NCBI GenBank assembly: GCA_934591745.1
Contig: CAKTPQ010000011.1
Coordinates: 1 to 51,864, forward strand
Source of the DNA: an uncultured Oscillospiraceae bacterium
Lineage (GTDB): Bacteria; Bacillota; Clostridia; Oscillospirales; Oscillospiraceae
Length of the DNA: 51,864 nt
Reading direction: 5' to 3'
The translations under genes and the position numbers were made by a program. Below the pieces are notes generated by a model. The model saw only the letters and a program-made list of their open reading frames with translations. It searched no databases and was not told the origin of the DNA. Shown piece by piece: positions 1 through 7,521 of the stretch (position 1 is the first letter of the stretch; every line of letters starts with the position of its first letter).

Positions 1-585
1 GACGCTATCGGCACCGTGACGCTGGACAGCAAGAAAGCTATCGACGCAGCCCGTAAGGCTTACGATAAGCTGACGGCTGCCCAGCAGGCGAAGGTCAGCA
101 ACTACGCGACCCTGACCGCCGCCGAGACGACCTATGCCAAGCTGGTGGCCGACAAGGCCGACCAGGACGCGGCAGATGCCGTTATTGCAAAGATCGACGC
201 TATCGGCACCGTGACGCTGGACAGCAAGAAAGCTATCGACGCAGCCCGTAAGGCTTACGATAAGCTGACGGCAGCGCAGCAGGCGCGGGTGAGCAACTAT
301 GCGGCCCTGATCGCCGCGGAGACGACCTACGCCAAGCTGGTACAGGACAAGGCCGACCAGGATGCGGCAGACGCTGTGATCGCCAAGATCAATGCCATCG
401 GCGTTGTGAGCAGAGCCGCCAAGAGCAGGATCGACGCGGCCCGCAAGGCGTATGACGGCCTGACCGACGCGCAGAAGGCTCTTGTGCCCGCCAGCGTGGT
501 CAAGACGCTGACCGACGCGGAGACGGCTTACTCCAACCTGCCGCCGCGCCACAGCTCTGATGATACGGCGGACAGCACAAAGCCT
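1..585 (+). repeat. 195-bp tandem coding repeats
   Basis: Units begin at 1, 196 and 391. The first two are almost identical at the DNA level (starting GACGCTATCGGCACC), the third is diverged and merges into the C-terminal linker. The array very likely continues upstream of the window. Near-identity of adjacent units suggests recent duplication or gene conversion, so copy number may vary among strains. Confidence 0.9.
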
Positions 586-693
586 GCACAGTCCAGCCGC
601 ACCGGCGATGCAGGTATCGCCATCTACGCGGCCATGAGCCTGCTGTCCGTTACGGGCGGCGCTTGGGTCATCGGCAAGAAGCGTAAACACTAA
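1..693 (+). CDS. Surface repeat protein, C-terminal part (5' end outside window)
   Basis: The reading frame is open from base 1, so this is the tail of a longer gene and no start is visible. The protein consists of 65-residue helical repeats (two near-identical, a third diverged) with motifs such as IDAARKAYDKLT and AETTYAKLV. A Ser/Thr/Pro-rich linker follows, then a C-terminal TGDAG motif, a hydrophobic stretch (about 18 residues) and a basic tail GKKRKH. That order matches a Gram-positive cell-wall sorting signal, with a degenerate TGD-type motif instead of LPXTG. The protein is probably displayed on the cell surface by a sortase; the repeats would act as a stalk or adhesive region. The exact ligand or role cannot be told from this fragment. 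Confidence 0.8.
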   Translation, partial: DAIGTVTLDSKKAIDAARKAYDKLTAAQQAKVSNYATLTAAETTYAKLVADKADQDAADAVIAKIDAIGTVTLDSKKAIDAARKAYDKLTAAQQARVSNYAALIAAETTYAKLVQDKADQDAADAVIAKINAIGVVSRAAKSRIDAARKAYDGLTDAQKALVPASVVKTLTDAETAYSNLPPRHSSDDTADSTKPAQSSRTGDAGIAIYAAMSLLSVTGGAWVIGKKRKH

Positions 694-717
694 GCGAATC
701 CCTGATCTTCTCTATAT

Positions 718-754
718 GGCAAGGGCGGAGACGCAATGCGTCTCCGCCCTTGCC
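718..754. terminator. Perfect 17-bp hairpin after the surface protein gene
   Basis: A GC-rich inverted repeat (GGCAAGGGCGGAGACGC, loop AAT) lies 24 bases after the stop codon. There is no T-run next to it, so it may work as a Rho-independent terminator only weakly, or as an mRNA 3'-end stabiliser. Confidence 0.6.
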
Positions 755-855
755 GCCTGCATGCCTGTCGGCACAGCGTACCTCCTCCGGCAAGAGGCCC
801 ACCGTGACGTATCGAGCGTTAGCTTTCAAAATACACAGAATAGGAGGGAACATCA

Positions 856-1218
856 GTGCCTTTAGTTTGTTACGTTTCGGAACTTGATAAGAACGTGTCT
901 TTGGACGCTGAACGTTTGCTGCGTCTTCTGGGTGTATCCGGAAAGCTGTCTGGGTTTCACTTTGCCGTGTATATGTTGGAACAGGTGCAGGAGAAGCCGG
1001 AGCGTGTCCTGCTGATCACGAAAAGACTCTACAACCAAACGGCACAGTATTTTCATACCAACACCAACTGCGTGGAAAGGAATCTCCGCACCCTCATACA
1101 GGCGTGTTGGAGACAGCCTGACCATAGCTTACTTGAGCGCATTGCAGGCCACCCGTTGTCGCAGCCACCAACGAACGCGCAGTTCATTGATATGGTAGCC
1201 GCTTTTCTCCGCAAGTAA
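856..1218 (+). CDS. Stand-alone Spo0A C-terminal-like DNA-binding protein
   Basis: A 120-residue protein with a GTG start placed by the AGGAGGG site at 842-848. Almost the whole length resembles the effector domain of the sporulation master regulator Spo0A: an LLGVSGKLSGFHF segment (compare the GVPAHIKGY segment of Spo0A), a helix with CVERNLRTLIQACW in the place of the recognition helix (RVERAIRHAIEVAW in Spo0A), and the late PTNAQFIDMVA motif. The phosphoacceptor receiver domain is absent. It may therefore bind 0A-box-like DNA without phosphorelay control, or act on its own promoter. It sits alone between a surface protein and a transposon remnant, and may be cargo of a mobile element. Confidence 0.8.
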   Translation: MPLVCYVSELDKNVSLDAERLLRLLGVSGKLSGFHFAVYMLEQVQEKPERVLLITKRLYNQTAQYFHTNTNCVERNLRTLIQACWRQPDHSLLERIAGHPLSQPPTNAQFIDMVAAFLRK

Positions 1219-1246
1219 GCTTTGCATGGGTTAGCCACCTCCACCC

Positions 1247-1281
1247 ACAGCGGCAACATATCCCCCTTGCGCTGCCGCTGT
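1247..1281 (+). terminator. Probable terminator after the Spo0A-like gene
   Basis: Stem ACAGCGGCA / TGCCGCTGT (9 bp) with a 17-nt loop, followed by AGGTTTTATT. It lies about 30 bases after the stop codon. The loop is long, so the call is moderate. Confidence 0.5.
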
Positions 1282-1416
1282 AGGTTTTATTCTCGTCCGC
1301 ACCTGACGCTCTATCACCACAGACATTTCGCAGGCTGGTCATGTATTATATCACGAATACGATGCTTTGGAAACGAGCATTTCGCACTTCCATGAGGATT
1401 ATTTCCCAGCCTGCAT

Positions 1417-1458
1417 AGATAAAGCCGTCGCAGGGTACTCCCTGCGGCGGCTTTATCT
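1417..1458 (-). terminator. Hairpin downstream of tnpV
   Basis: Long inverted repeat AGATAAAGCCG...CGGCTTTATCT with inner GCAGGG/CCCTGC pairing and a TACT loop, 16 bases past the tnpV stop codon on the minus strand. It probably ends the tnpV transcript. Confidence 0.6.
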
Positions 1459-1473
1459 GCGGCACTCCTTTTG

Positions 1474-1824
1474 TTACCCGAACACTACCTCCCGCATTAC
1501 CACTTCCTCTGCGGCGCTGCGAACGTTGTTCATCGCACCGACCCATGCCATCTGATCCTCGGCCTTCATCTGCTCGGTAATGCCCTGCTCCTGCGCCATC
1601 TGCCTCACCAGCAGTTCCAGCATCTCCTGCGCCTGTTGGTCGACCTCGCTGAGGTGCTGTGCCAGTTCGCCAGCGGTCAGCAGATTGATGTATAAGACCC
1701 TCCGATGATCCTTGAGGTACTTGAGGCGCAGGCGACCATAGCGTCCGAAGGACGCATCTTCTTTTCTCGGTAAGGTAAGATTTGGTAGGCAGAATCCCTC
1801 GTGGTTTGTGTAAGTGATTTCCAT
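1474..1824 (-). CDS. tnpV: Transposon-encoded protein TnpV
   Basis: A 116-residue protein with start ATG at 1824 and an AAAGGAG ribosome site just upstream. It has the conserved TnpV layout: N-terminal CLPNLTLP, central RYGRLRLKYLKDHRRVLYINLL, and late EQGITEQMKAEDQMAWVGAMNN. TnpV proteins are small cargo genes of Tn4451/Tn5397-like mobilizable elements of clostridia, and their biochemical role is unknown. No relaxase or recombinase lies beside it here, so it appears to be a relic of an element that has decayed or lies mostly elsewhere. The large serine recombinase of the TnpX type at 41365-42906 is 40 kb away and need not be related. Confidence 0.85.
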   Translation of the reverse strand: MEITYTNHEGFCLPNLTLPRKEDASFGRYGRLRLKYLKDHRRVLYINLLTAGELAQHLSEVDQQAQEMLELLVRQMAQEQGITEQMKAEDQMAWVGAMNNVRSAAEEVVMREVVFG

Positions 1825-1854
1825 TGCGTGATGCTCCTTTCGCGGTCTTTATTT

Positions 1855-1896
1855 TGACCCTTATTCTGACCCTTTAGCGGTTTGACCCTTATAAAA
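1855..1896. repeat. Three short TGACCCTT direct repeats upstream of tnpV
   Basis: TGACCC(TTA) occurs at 1855, 1867 and 1883 just upstream of the tnpV ribosome site. Read leftwards the copies encode GQNKGQNKD in an open frame that runs toward tnpV, so they may be the tail of a lost upstream transposon gene rather than a regulatory array. Confidence 0.4.
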
Positions 1897-2008
1897 CAAC
1901 TGGACTGACTGATACGGAATTTTATAAGTTCAGAACTGAATATCACATAATTTCACATAAAAAGTGACTGAAAATGCACTTTTGTTTCTTCAAATCCCTC
2001 CTTCCGCG

Positions 2009-2048
2009 CCAAAAAGAAAACCACCCGACAGGGTGGTTTTCTTTTTGG
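2009..2048 (-). terminator. Terminator of the glutamate synthase/ANTAR operon
   Basis: Inverted repeat with stem CCAAAAAGAAAACCACCC and its complement, loop GACA. On the minus strand it follows the ANTAR gene by about 20 bases, and the A/T-rich lower stem supplies the T-run. It also closes off the region toward tnpV. Confidence 0.85.
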
Positions 2049-2068
2049 CATTTGCTGCTTTTTCAGCA

Positions 2069-2653
2069 TCACTGATATGTCCGGATGATGTTCTCCGCCG
2101 CCTCCCGCTTGGAGATGCGCAGATCCATGGCCTGCTTTTCGATGTAGCGGTGCGCCTCCGGCTCCGTCATGCTCAGGCACTCGATCAGCAGCCACTTTGC
2201 GCGGTTGACAAGGCGTATCTCCTTGATCTTCTCCTCCACCGTGGCCTGCCGCGCCTGCATCTGCCGCATCCGCTCCCGCGTGGCGCAGAGGATGCGCAGG
2301 TTCTGCGCTACCATCTGCCGGTTCGTCGGCTTGGACAGGGTGATGACGCCATAGCCCACCACCTTGGCGTACACATCGTTATACTGGTCGCTTTTTACCA
2401 GCAGCAGCACACCGGCGCCGCTGGTGCCGCAGATGTCGATGGCCAGACGCATCCCGAAATCATCCGGCAGCGGCGTGTTGATGAGCACGATGTCGAACTC
2501 CGTGTCCGTCAGCCGCCTGCGGGCCTCGCCCACGCTGCGCACCGTGGCCACCGGCCAGTAGTCCGTCATAGGGAGCAGTGGCATGACGCTGTTGGTAAAG
2601 CTGTCCGACGCGCTGACGATCAGCACGCTGTATGTTTTTTCCTGAAAAACCAC
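2069..2653 (-). CDS. ANTAR-domain response regulator (RNA-binding antiterminator)
   Basis: A 194-residue protein with an N-terminal pseudo-receiver fold (about 1-120: YSVLIVSAS, DIVLINTPLPDD, VITLSKP) and a C-terminal ANTAR helical bundle (about 130-190). The latter carries the family motifs VNRAKWLLIECLSMTEPEAHRYIEKQAMD and SKREAAENII. ANTAR proteins (AmiR, NasR, EutV) dimerise when phosphorylated and bind paired hexaloop RNA hairpins to prevent intrinsic termination. It is the last gene of the glutamate synthase operon. Suitable hairpins lie in the leaders of that operon (7344-7363) and of glnN (7523-7538), which points to local nitrogen control. The partner histidine kinase is not in the window. 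Receiver aspartates are partly altered, so phosphorylation is not certain. Confidence 0.9.
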   Translation of the reverse strand: MVFQEKTYSVLIVSASDSFTNSVMPLLPMTDYWPVATVRSVGEARRRLTDTEFDIVLINTPLPDDFGMRLAIDICGTSGAGVLLLVKSDQYNDVYAKVVGYGVITLSKPTNRQMVAQNLRILCATRERMRQMQARQATVEEKIKEIRLVNRAKWLLIECLSMTEPEAHRYIEKQAMDLRISKREAAENIIRTYQ

Positions 2654-2693
2654 AAGCTCCCTCCTTTCTGTACAAAGGCTGCCGTCCGGCGGC

Positions 2694-3905
2694 TTACAGC
2701 CGCGTGTAGGCGCGGATCACCGACTCAGGGAGGTGCGCTTTTACGAACGCGCTTGTGTCGGCCAGCGTGACGGCCTCCGCCAGAGAGCCGGGGAGCGTCC
2801 GCAGGGTCTTCAGCGTTTCGGCGGGCGCGGTGTAGAGATTCAGGTCCGTCGCGGGCGGCAGCACCAGACCGTTTTCGATGCCGTACAGCCCGGCGTAGAT
2901 CAGCAGTGCGTAGGCCAGATAGGGGTTGGCGGTGGAATCGGCCGAGCGCAGCTCCGCCCGGCGGTTTTCGCCGACGGCGGCGGGGATGCGGATAAGCTGG
3001 GAGCGGTTCTCCTCCGACCAGGTCACATAGCGCGGCGCCTTGTCGTGGCCAAGCCGGCGGTAGGACTCATCGCAGGGGTCGAGGAACAGGGTGATCTCCG
3101 CGGCCTTGTCCAGAATGCCGGCAATGACGGCGGCGGGCATATCCGCCTGCCCGCTTCTCTTGGCGGAAATGTTGATGTGCATGCCGTTTCCGTCCCAGTC
3201 CGGCAGCGGCTTGGGGGAGAAGCTGGCGCACAGACCGTTCAGCGCCGCCACCGTGCGGACCACGGTGCGGAACGTGACAGCGTTGTCCGCCGCCGTCAGC
3301 GGGTCAGAGTAGCGGAAGTCGATCTCATTCTGCCCCGGGCCGCTTTCGTGGTGGGAGCATTCGGGCTGGATGCCCATCTGCTCCAGCATCAGGCAGATCT
3401 CGCGGCGGATATGCTCGCCCTTGTCGTCGGGGGCGATGTCCATGTAACCGGCCTCGTCGTGGGGGATGGTGGTGTCTCTGCCGTGCTCGTCCAGCTCAAA
3501 CAGATAGAATTCCATCTCCGCGCCGAAGGCAAAGCGGTAACCCGCGTCGGCCGCGTCGGCCACCGCCCGCTTCAGGATGCTGCGGGTGTCCCGCTCGAAG
3601 GCGCGGCCGTCGGGGTAGAAAATATCGCAGAACATCCGCACCACCTTGCCCTGCTCGGGCCGCCACGGCAGCTGCACCAGCGTGGACGGGTCCGGCCGCA
3701 GCAGCAGGTCGGAGCGTGTCTCGCCGCCGAAGCCCTCGATGGCGGAGGCGTCGATGGCGATGCCGTATTCAAAAGCGCGGCGCAGCTCACTGGGCATGAT
3801 GGCCACGTTGTGCTGCCTGCCGTAGACGTTGCAGAAGGCCAGGCGGATGAACCTGACGTCCTCCTGCTGTACGAACTCCATGACCTCTTCCCGCGTATAC
3901 TTCAC
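2694..3905 (-). CDS. Type I-like glutamine synthetase
   Basis: 403 residues if started at the GTG preceded by AAAGAGGTGG at 3909-3918; an in-frame TTG at 3926 is less likely because it lies before that site. It has the beta-grasp N-terminal domain and the catalytic domain, with GAEMEFYLFE (Glu metal ligands), NGMHINIS (active-site His), ENRSQLIRIPAA and NPYLAYALLIYAG. It is shorter than typical GSI-alpha (about 440 residues). The chemistry is ATP-dependent ligation of ammonia, or in some relatives an amine, to glutamate. It sits between a GXGXG subunit and an ANTAR regulator. The same gene set (GS-like plus three glutamate synthase modules) occurs in glx and N-methylglutamate synthase clusters, so a gamma-glutamylamide synthetase is a reasonable alternative. 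Confidence 0.85.
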   Translation of the reverse strand: MKYTREEVMEFVQQEDVRFIRLAFCNVYGRQHNVAIMPSELRRAFEYGIAIDASAIEGFGGETRSDLLLRPDPSTLVQLPWRPEQGKVVRMFCDIFYPDGRAFERDTRSILKRAVADAADAGYRFAFGAEMEFYLFELDEHGRDTTIPHDEAGYMDIAPDDKGEHIRREICLMLEQMGIQPECSHHESGPGQNEIDFRYSDPLTAADNAVTFRTVVRTVAALNGLCASFSPKPLPDWDGNGMHINISAKRSGQADMPAAVIAGILDKAAEITLFLDPCDESYRRLGHDKAPRYVTWSEENRSQLIRIPAAVGENRRAELRSADSTANPYLAYALLIYAGLYGIENGLVLPPATDLNLYTAPAETLKTLRTLPGSLAEAVTLADTSAFVKAHLPESVIRAYTRL

Positions 3906-3922
3906 GGTTCCACCTCTTTCAT

Positions 3923-4645
3923 TCAATTTGTGACATACAGCTGCCGATAGGGATCACTGCTGTTGGGCGTGACAACGGTAAACGGATGGTGCAGAAGCTC
4001 CCGGCAGCGCCCGCCGAACAGGCGGCAGAACGTATGCAGATACGTCTCGATCTCCCGCAGGTCCGCCGCATCCGCAGGGCGGGCCACCACCTGACCGGGG
4101 AACAGGATGTCCCGGCAGTCGGAACGGAGGAACAGCCTCCCACCGTGCATGCCGGTGCAGGGGAAGTTGCTGACGATGGGGCGGCTGCTCTCCGTCAGCC
4201 CCAGCACGATGATGATGCCGCCGGCCTGGTACTCGCCCAGAAAGCTGCCGGCCCGGCCGCCGATGACCATAACGGGCAGCTTGTCGCCGTAGGCCTTCAT
4301 GTGGATCCCGGCGCGGTAGCCGGCATTGCCTGCGACGTACAGCTCGCCGCCCCGCATGGCATAGCCCGCGGCGTCGCCGATGCTGCCGTGGACGATGATG
4401 CGCCCTGCGTTCATGGTATCGCCCACAGCGTCCTGCGCGTCGCCGCGCACCTCGATGCAGGCGCCGTCCAGATAGGCGCCCAGCGCATTGCCGGGCGTCC
4501 CCGTGATGGTCAGGCGGTCGTGCCCCAGCCCCGCGCCGATGAACCGCTGTCCAAGGCAGCCCGTTACCGCAATATCCCCGGCGCAGCCCCGTATGGCCGC
4601 GTTCAGCTGCCGGTAGTCCATTTGCGATGCATCAATATGGGTCAT
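3923..4645 (-). CDS. Glutamate synthase GXGXG-domain subunit
   Basis: 240 residues from the ATG at 4645 (GGAGGTG about 8 bases upstream); an earlier in-frame ATG at 4663 lies before that site. The protein is a right-handed beta helix with repeated G-x-x-G-x-x-x-G turns (TGTPGNALGAYLDG, RGDAQDAVGDTMNAG, VHGSIGDAAGYAMRGG), equivalent to the C-terminal domain of the large subunit GltB. In one-chain glutamate synthase this domain supports the ammonia tunnel and domain packing; here it is a separate polypeptide, as in archaeal and glxC/MgsB systems. A short C-terminal extension follows the helix. Its stop codon lies just upstream of the glutamine synthetase start, so the two are likely translated together. 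Confidence 0.9.
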   Translation of the reverse strand: MTHIDASQMDYRQLNAAIRGCAGDIAVTGCLGQRFIGAGLGHDRLTITGTPGNALGAYLDGACIEVRGDAQDAVGDTMNAGRIIVHGSIGDAAGYAMRGGELYVAGNAGYRAGIHMKAYGDKLPVMVIGGRAGSFLGEYQAGGIIIVLGLTESSRPIVSNFPCTGMHGGRLFLRSDCRDILFPGQVVARPADAADLREIETYLHTFCRLFGGRCRELLHHPFTVVTPNSSDPYRQLYVTN

Positions 4646-4678
4646 TATAGCACACCTCCGCATATTCTGTACATGAAA

Positions 4679-6184
4679 TTATTCGCCGGCATGGGAAATT
4701 CCCAGTATGGCAAGCTCCCGGTCGGTCATGCCGATGCCCCGGAGCATCAGACGGTTGCCCTTTAGCGCCTCGATAGAGTTGATGCCCATGCCGCCCATCA
4801 TCTCCTTGATCTCGCGCTTCCACGCCGTCAGCAGGTTCACCAGCCGGCGGCTCCCACTCTCGATGTCCAGCCGCCGTACCAGCGCCGGGTCCTGCGTGGC
4901 GATGCCCCAGCTGCACCGGCCGGTCTGACAGGTGCGGCACAGATGACAGCCCAGCGCCAGCAGGGCCGCCGTACCGATATAGCAGGCGTCCGCCCCCAGC
5001 GCAACCGCCTTGACCACATCCGCCGAGGAGCGGATGCTGCCGCTGACCACCAGCGAGACGCGGTTCCGGATGCCCTCGTCCCGCAGACGCTGGTCCACCG
5101 CGGCCAGCGCCAGCTCAATAGGGATGCCCACGGCGTCGCGGATGCGGGTGGGCGCCGCGCCCGTCCCGCCGCGGAAACCGTCAATGGCAATGATGTCCGC
5201 GCCGCTCCGGGCGATGCCGCTGGCAATGGCGGCAATGTTGTGTACCGCCGCCACCTTCACGATCACGGGTTTCCGGTATTCCGTGGCCTCTTTCAGGGAA
5301 TACACCAGCTGCCGCAGATCCTCGATGGAATAGATGTCGTGGTGCGGGGCGGGGGAGATGGCATCCGCCCCCTCCGGCACCATTCTGGTGCGGGACACGT
5401 CTCCCACGATCTTGGCGCCGGGCAGATGGCCGCCGATGCCCGGCTTCGCGCCCTGTCCCATCTTGATCTCGATGGCGGCGCCGGCCTCCAGATACTGCTT
5501 GTGTACGCCGAACCGTCCGGACGCCACCTGCACGATGGTATTGTCTCCGTAGGCGTAGAGGTCCTCGTGCAGCCCGCCCTCGCCGGTGTTGTAGCAGATG
5601 CCCAGCTCCCGGGCCGCCCGCGCCAGACAGACGTGGGCGTTGTAGCTGATGGAGCCGTAGCTCATGGCGGAGAACATCACCGGCATGGACAGCTCGATCT
5701 GCGGCGGCAGCCGGCAGTCCAGCCGCCCGTTTTCATCCCGGCGGATGGTGTCCGGTTTTTCGCCCAGAAACACCCGCGTCTCCATAGGCTCCCGCAGGGG
5801 GTCCACCGGCGGATTCGTCACCTGCGAGGCGTTGATCAGGATCCTGTCCCAGTACACAGGAAGGCGCTTGGGATTGCCCATGGACGACAGCAGGACACCG
5901 CCGCTGTCCGCCTGCTTATAGATCTCCTTGATGGTGTCCTCGTCCCAGTTGGCGTTCTCCCGGAAGGCGCAGTCGCTTTTCCGGATCTTCAGCGCGTGGG
6001 TGGGACAGAAGCACACGCAGCGCTGGCAGTCCACGCATTTGCTGTCGTCGCAAGTCATGCGGCCCGTTCTGCTGTCGAAGGCGTGCACACCGCAGGCGCA
6101 CTGGCTTTCGCAGATACGGCAGTTCGTGCATCTGCCGCTGTCGCGGACCACCTCGAACTGCGGATAAATGTAGCCGACTCCCAT
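4679..6184 (-). CDS. Ferredoxin-fused glutamate synthase FMN subunit
   Basis: 501 residues. The N-terminus has two 4Fe-4S ferredoxin-like cysteine clusters (CTNCRICESQC near residue 19 and CVDCQRCVCFCP). Then comes the FMN-binding (beta/alpha)8 glutamate synthase domain, with AMSYGSISYNAH, MGQGAKPGIGGHLPG and DGFRGGTGAAP. A late CHLCRTCQTGRC motif is typical of the 3Fe-4S site of GltB. It reduces 2-oxoglutarate plus tunnel-delivered ammonia to glutamate, presumably taking electrons from ferredoxin through its own clusters; no GltD partner is in this operon. It overlaps the stop codon of the amidotransferase gene by one base, indicating coupled translation. Confidence 0.92.
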   Translation of the reverse strand: MGVGYIYPQFEVVRDSGRCTNCRICESQCACGVHAFDSRTGRMTCDDSKCVDCQRCVCFCPTHALKIRKSDCAFRENANWDEDTIKEIYKQADSGGVLLSSMGNPKRLPVYWDRILINASQVTNPPVDPLREPMETRVFLGEKPDTIRRDENGRLDCRLPPQIELSMPVMFSAMSYGSISYNAHVCLARAARELGICYNTGEGGLHEDLYAYGDNTIVQVASGRFGVHKQYLEAGAAIEIKMGQGAKPGIGGHLPGAKIVGDVSRTRMVPEGADAISPAPHHDIYSIEDLRQLVYSLKEATEYRKPVIVKVAAVHNIAAIASGIARSGADIIAIDGFRGGTGAAPTRIRDAVGIPIELALAAVDQRLRDEGIRNRVSLVVSGSIRSSADVVKAVALGADACYIGTAALLALGCHLCRTCQTGRCSWGIATQDPALVRRLDIESGSRRLVNLLTAWKREIKEMMGGMGINSIEALKGNRLMLRGIGMTDRELAILGISHAGE

Positions 6185-7278
6185 CAGAATTTCCCCTCCT
6201 TCACGCGCACGATCACCGGCTCACCGCCAGCCGGCGCGTAGATGTTCTCCGCGTCCGGCTCCATGGCGCGGATGGCCGCCTCCTCGCTGGCGATGTACAC
6301 CCGGTCGTCTTTTTCGCCCACCACCATGCTCCGGAGCTTCAGCCGGTCGTTCAGCGCCATAAGCCCGCCCTCGAAGCCCAGCACGATGGAGAACGGGCCT
6401 GTGATCAGCAGGCTGGAGAAGACCTTGCGCAGATACAGCAGCTTCTTCTGCACCTGGGGCGGCTTCCGGTCGATGGTGGACCAGAACGGTGCCGCGATGA
6501 CGGCGGCCATCTCCTCCAGCGAGAGCTTCTGCCGCCGCAGCAGGTAGTCGGCGATGTAGGTGATGACCTCCGTGTCCGTCTGGAGGGTACACTTATATCC
6601 GAACATCTCCATGAAGCGCCGGTTGGCGTCGTAGGAGGAGATCTCACCGTTGTGGACGACGGAGTAGTTCAGCAGGGCGAAGGGATGCGCGCCGCCCCAC
6701 CAGCCGGGGGTATTGGTGGGGTAGCGCCCGTGGGCCGTCCAGCTGTACGCCTCGTACTCATCCAGCCGGTAGAAGTACCCCACGTCCTCCGGGTAGCCGA
6801 CGGCCTTGAAAACCCCCATGTTCTTGCCGCTGGAAAACACATACGCGCCCTTCATCCGGGTGTTGATGGCCATGACCGTGCGGGTCACGCACTCCTCCTC
6901 GTCGATCTGCATGGAGGCCAGCACACTGCGAAGCGGCGTCACGAAAAAGCGCCAGATCAGCGGCTCGTCGGTGATGGCGGGGGTCGTCCGGATGGGGATG
7001 CGTTCCAGATGGACGATCTCCATGGTCTCCCGCAAAAGGGCCTCGCAGTTCTTCCGGGCGGTGCGGTCCTCCAGGAACATATGCAGGGCGAAGAAGTCCT
7101 TGTATTCGGGGTAAATGCCGTAGGCCGCGAAGCCGCCGCCCAGACCGTTGGAGCGGTCGTGCATGGGGCGCATGCTCTCGATGATCTTTTCGCCGGTCAT
7201 CCGCTGCCCATCCCTTGAAATAACGGCGGAGATCGCGCAGCCCGACGGGATGCGGATCTGGCCCTCCAGTTTGTCCAT
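6184..7278 (-). CDS. Class II glutamine amidotransferase subunit of glutamate synthase
   Basis: 364 residues from the ATG at 7278, placed by an AGGGAG site. The protein is an Ntn-hydrolase (GATase type 2) domain that releases ammonia from glutamine: HDRSNGLGGGFAAYG, AHGRYPTNTPGWWGGAHPF, NYSVVHNGEISSY, LQTDTEV. The likely nucleophile is Cys14 in PSGCAISAVI, not Cys at position 1 or 2. A free N-terminal cysteine would therefore need proteolytic removal of 13 residues, as also expected for other members of this split family. First gene of the five-gene operon; it shares a 322-base divergent promoter region with glnN, and its leader contains an ANTAR-type attenuator. Confidence 0.88.
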   Translation of the reverse strand: MDKLEGQIRIPSGCAISAVISRDGQRMTGEKIIESMRPMHDRSNGLGGGFAAYGIYPEYKDFFALHMFLEDRTARKNCEALLRETMEIVHLERIPIRTTPAITDEPLIWRFFVTPLRSVLASMQIDEEECVTRTVMAINTRMKGAYVFSSGKNMGVFKAVGYPEDVGYFYRLDEYEAYSWTAHGRYPTNTPGWWGGAHPFALLNYSVVHNGEISSYDANRRFMEMFGYKCTLQTDTEVITYIADYLLRRQKLSLEEMAAVIAAPFWSTIDRKPPQVQKKLLYLRKVFSSLLITGPFSIVLGFEGGLMALNDRLKLRSMVVGEKDDRVYIASEEAAIRAMEPDAENIYAPAGGEPVIVRVKEGKF

Positions 7279-7292
7279 ATCATCAACTCCCT

Positions 7293-7359
7293 GTAAAATA
7301 AAACAAAACAACGGCGTCGTGCAGGCACAGTACCGCTGTGCTTGCAGAACACCGTTGTT
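7293..7359 (-). terminator. Leader attenuator of the glutamate synthase operon
   Basis: On the minus strand the leader has AACAACGG (7359-7352) able to pair with CCGTTGTT (7314-7307). A T-rich tract TTGTTTTATTTT follows, so the structure can act as an intrinsic terminator. Inside it a second hairpin GCACAG/CTGTGC (7325-7341) forms. The 5' arm of the terminator is also the 5' arm plus loop of the ANTAR hairpin at 7344-7363, so the two structures exclude each other. Confidence 0.7.
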
Positions 7360-7363
7360 CCGC
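7344..7363 (-). promoter_or_regulatory. ANTAR-type hexaloop hairpin in the glutamate synthase leader
   Basis: RNA stem GCGGAAC/GTTCTGC (one G-U pair) closing the six-base loop AACGGT, with A at loop position 1 and G at position 4 as in the AnnGnn loops bound by ANTAR proteins. It sits at the 5' end of the transcript expected from the promoter at 7367-7395. The neighbouring hairpin has a five-base loop, so only one canonical hexaloop is seen. Confidence 0.65.
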
Positions 7364-7366
7364 TCC

Positions 7367-7395
7367 AGTATACACCGCGATTCTGACGCTTTCAA
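7367..7395 (-). promoter_or_regulatory. Promoter of the glutamate synthase operon
   Basis: Minus-strand TTGAAA (7395-7390), 17-base spacer, TATACT (7372-7367). Near-consensus sigma-A promoter; expected start near 7360. Confidence 0.85.
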
Positions 7396-7481
7396 TGCGG
7401 CAGATTGCAAAAATTATGCTTTCATGACTTGCAGCATTCTGGCACATTGTGCAAAAAAGCCGGACTTTTGTGCTTTCGTGG

Positions 7482-7510
7482 TTGACATTTGCCGGCTTTG
7501 GGTGTATAGT
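7482..7510 (+). promoter_or_regulatory. Promoter of glnN
   Basis: TTGACA (7482-7487), 17-base spacer, TATAGT (7505-7510). A near-perfect sigma-A promoter with expected start near 7517, giving a leader of about 85 bases. Confidence 0.88.
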
Positions 7511-7521
7511 CGGCGACATTG

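Noticed and set aside
1474..1824. tnpV as the partner of the serine recombinase at 41365
   Set aside because: They are 40 kb apart with many core genes between them, and no shared end sequence is seen.
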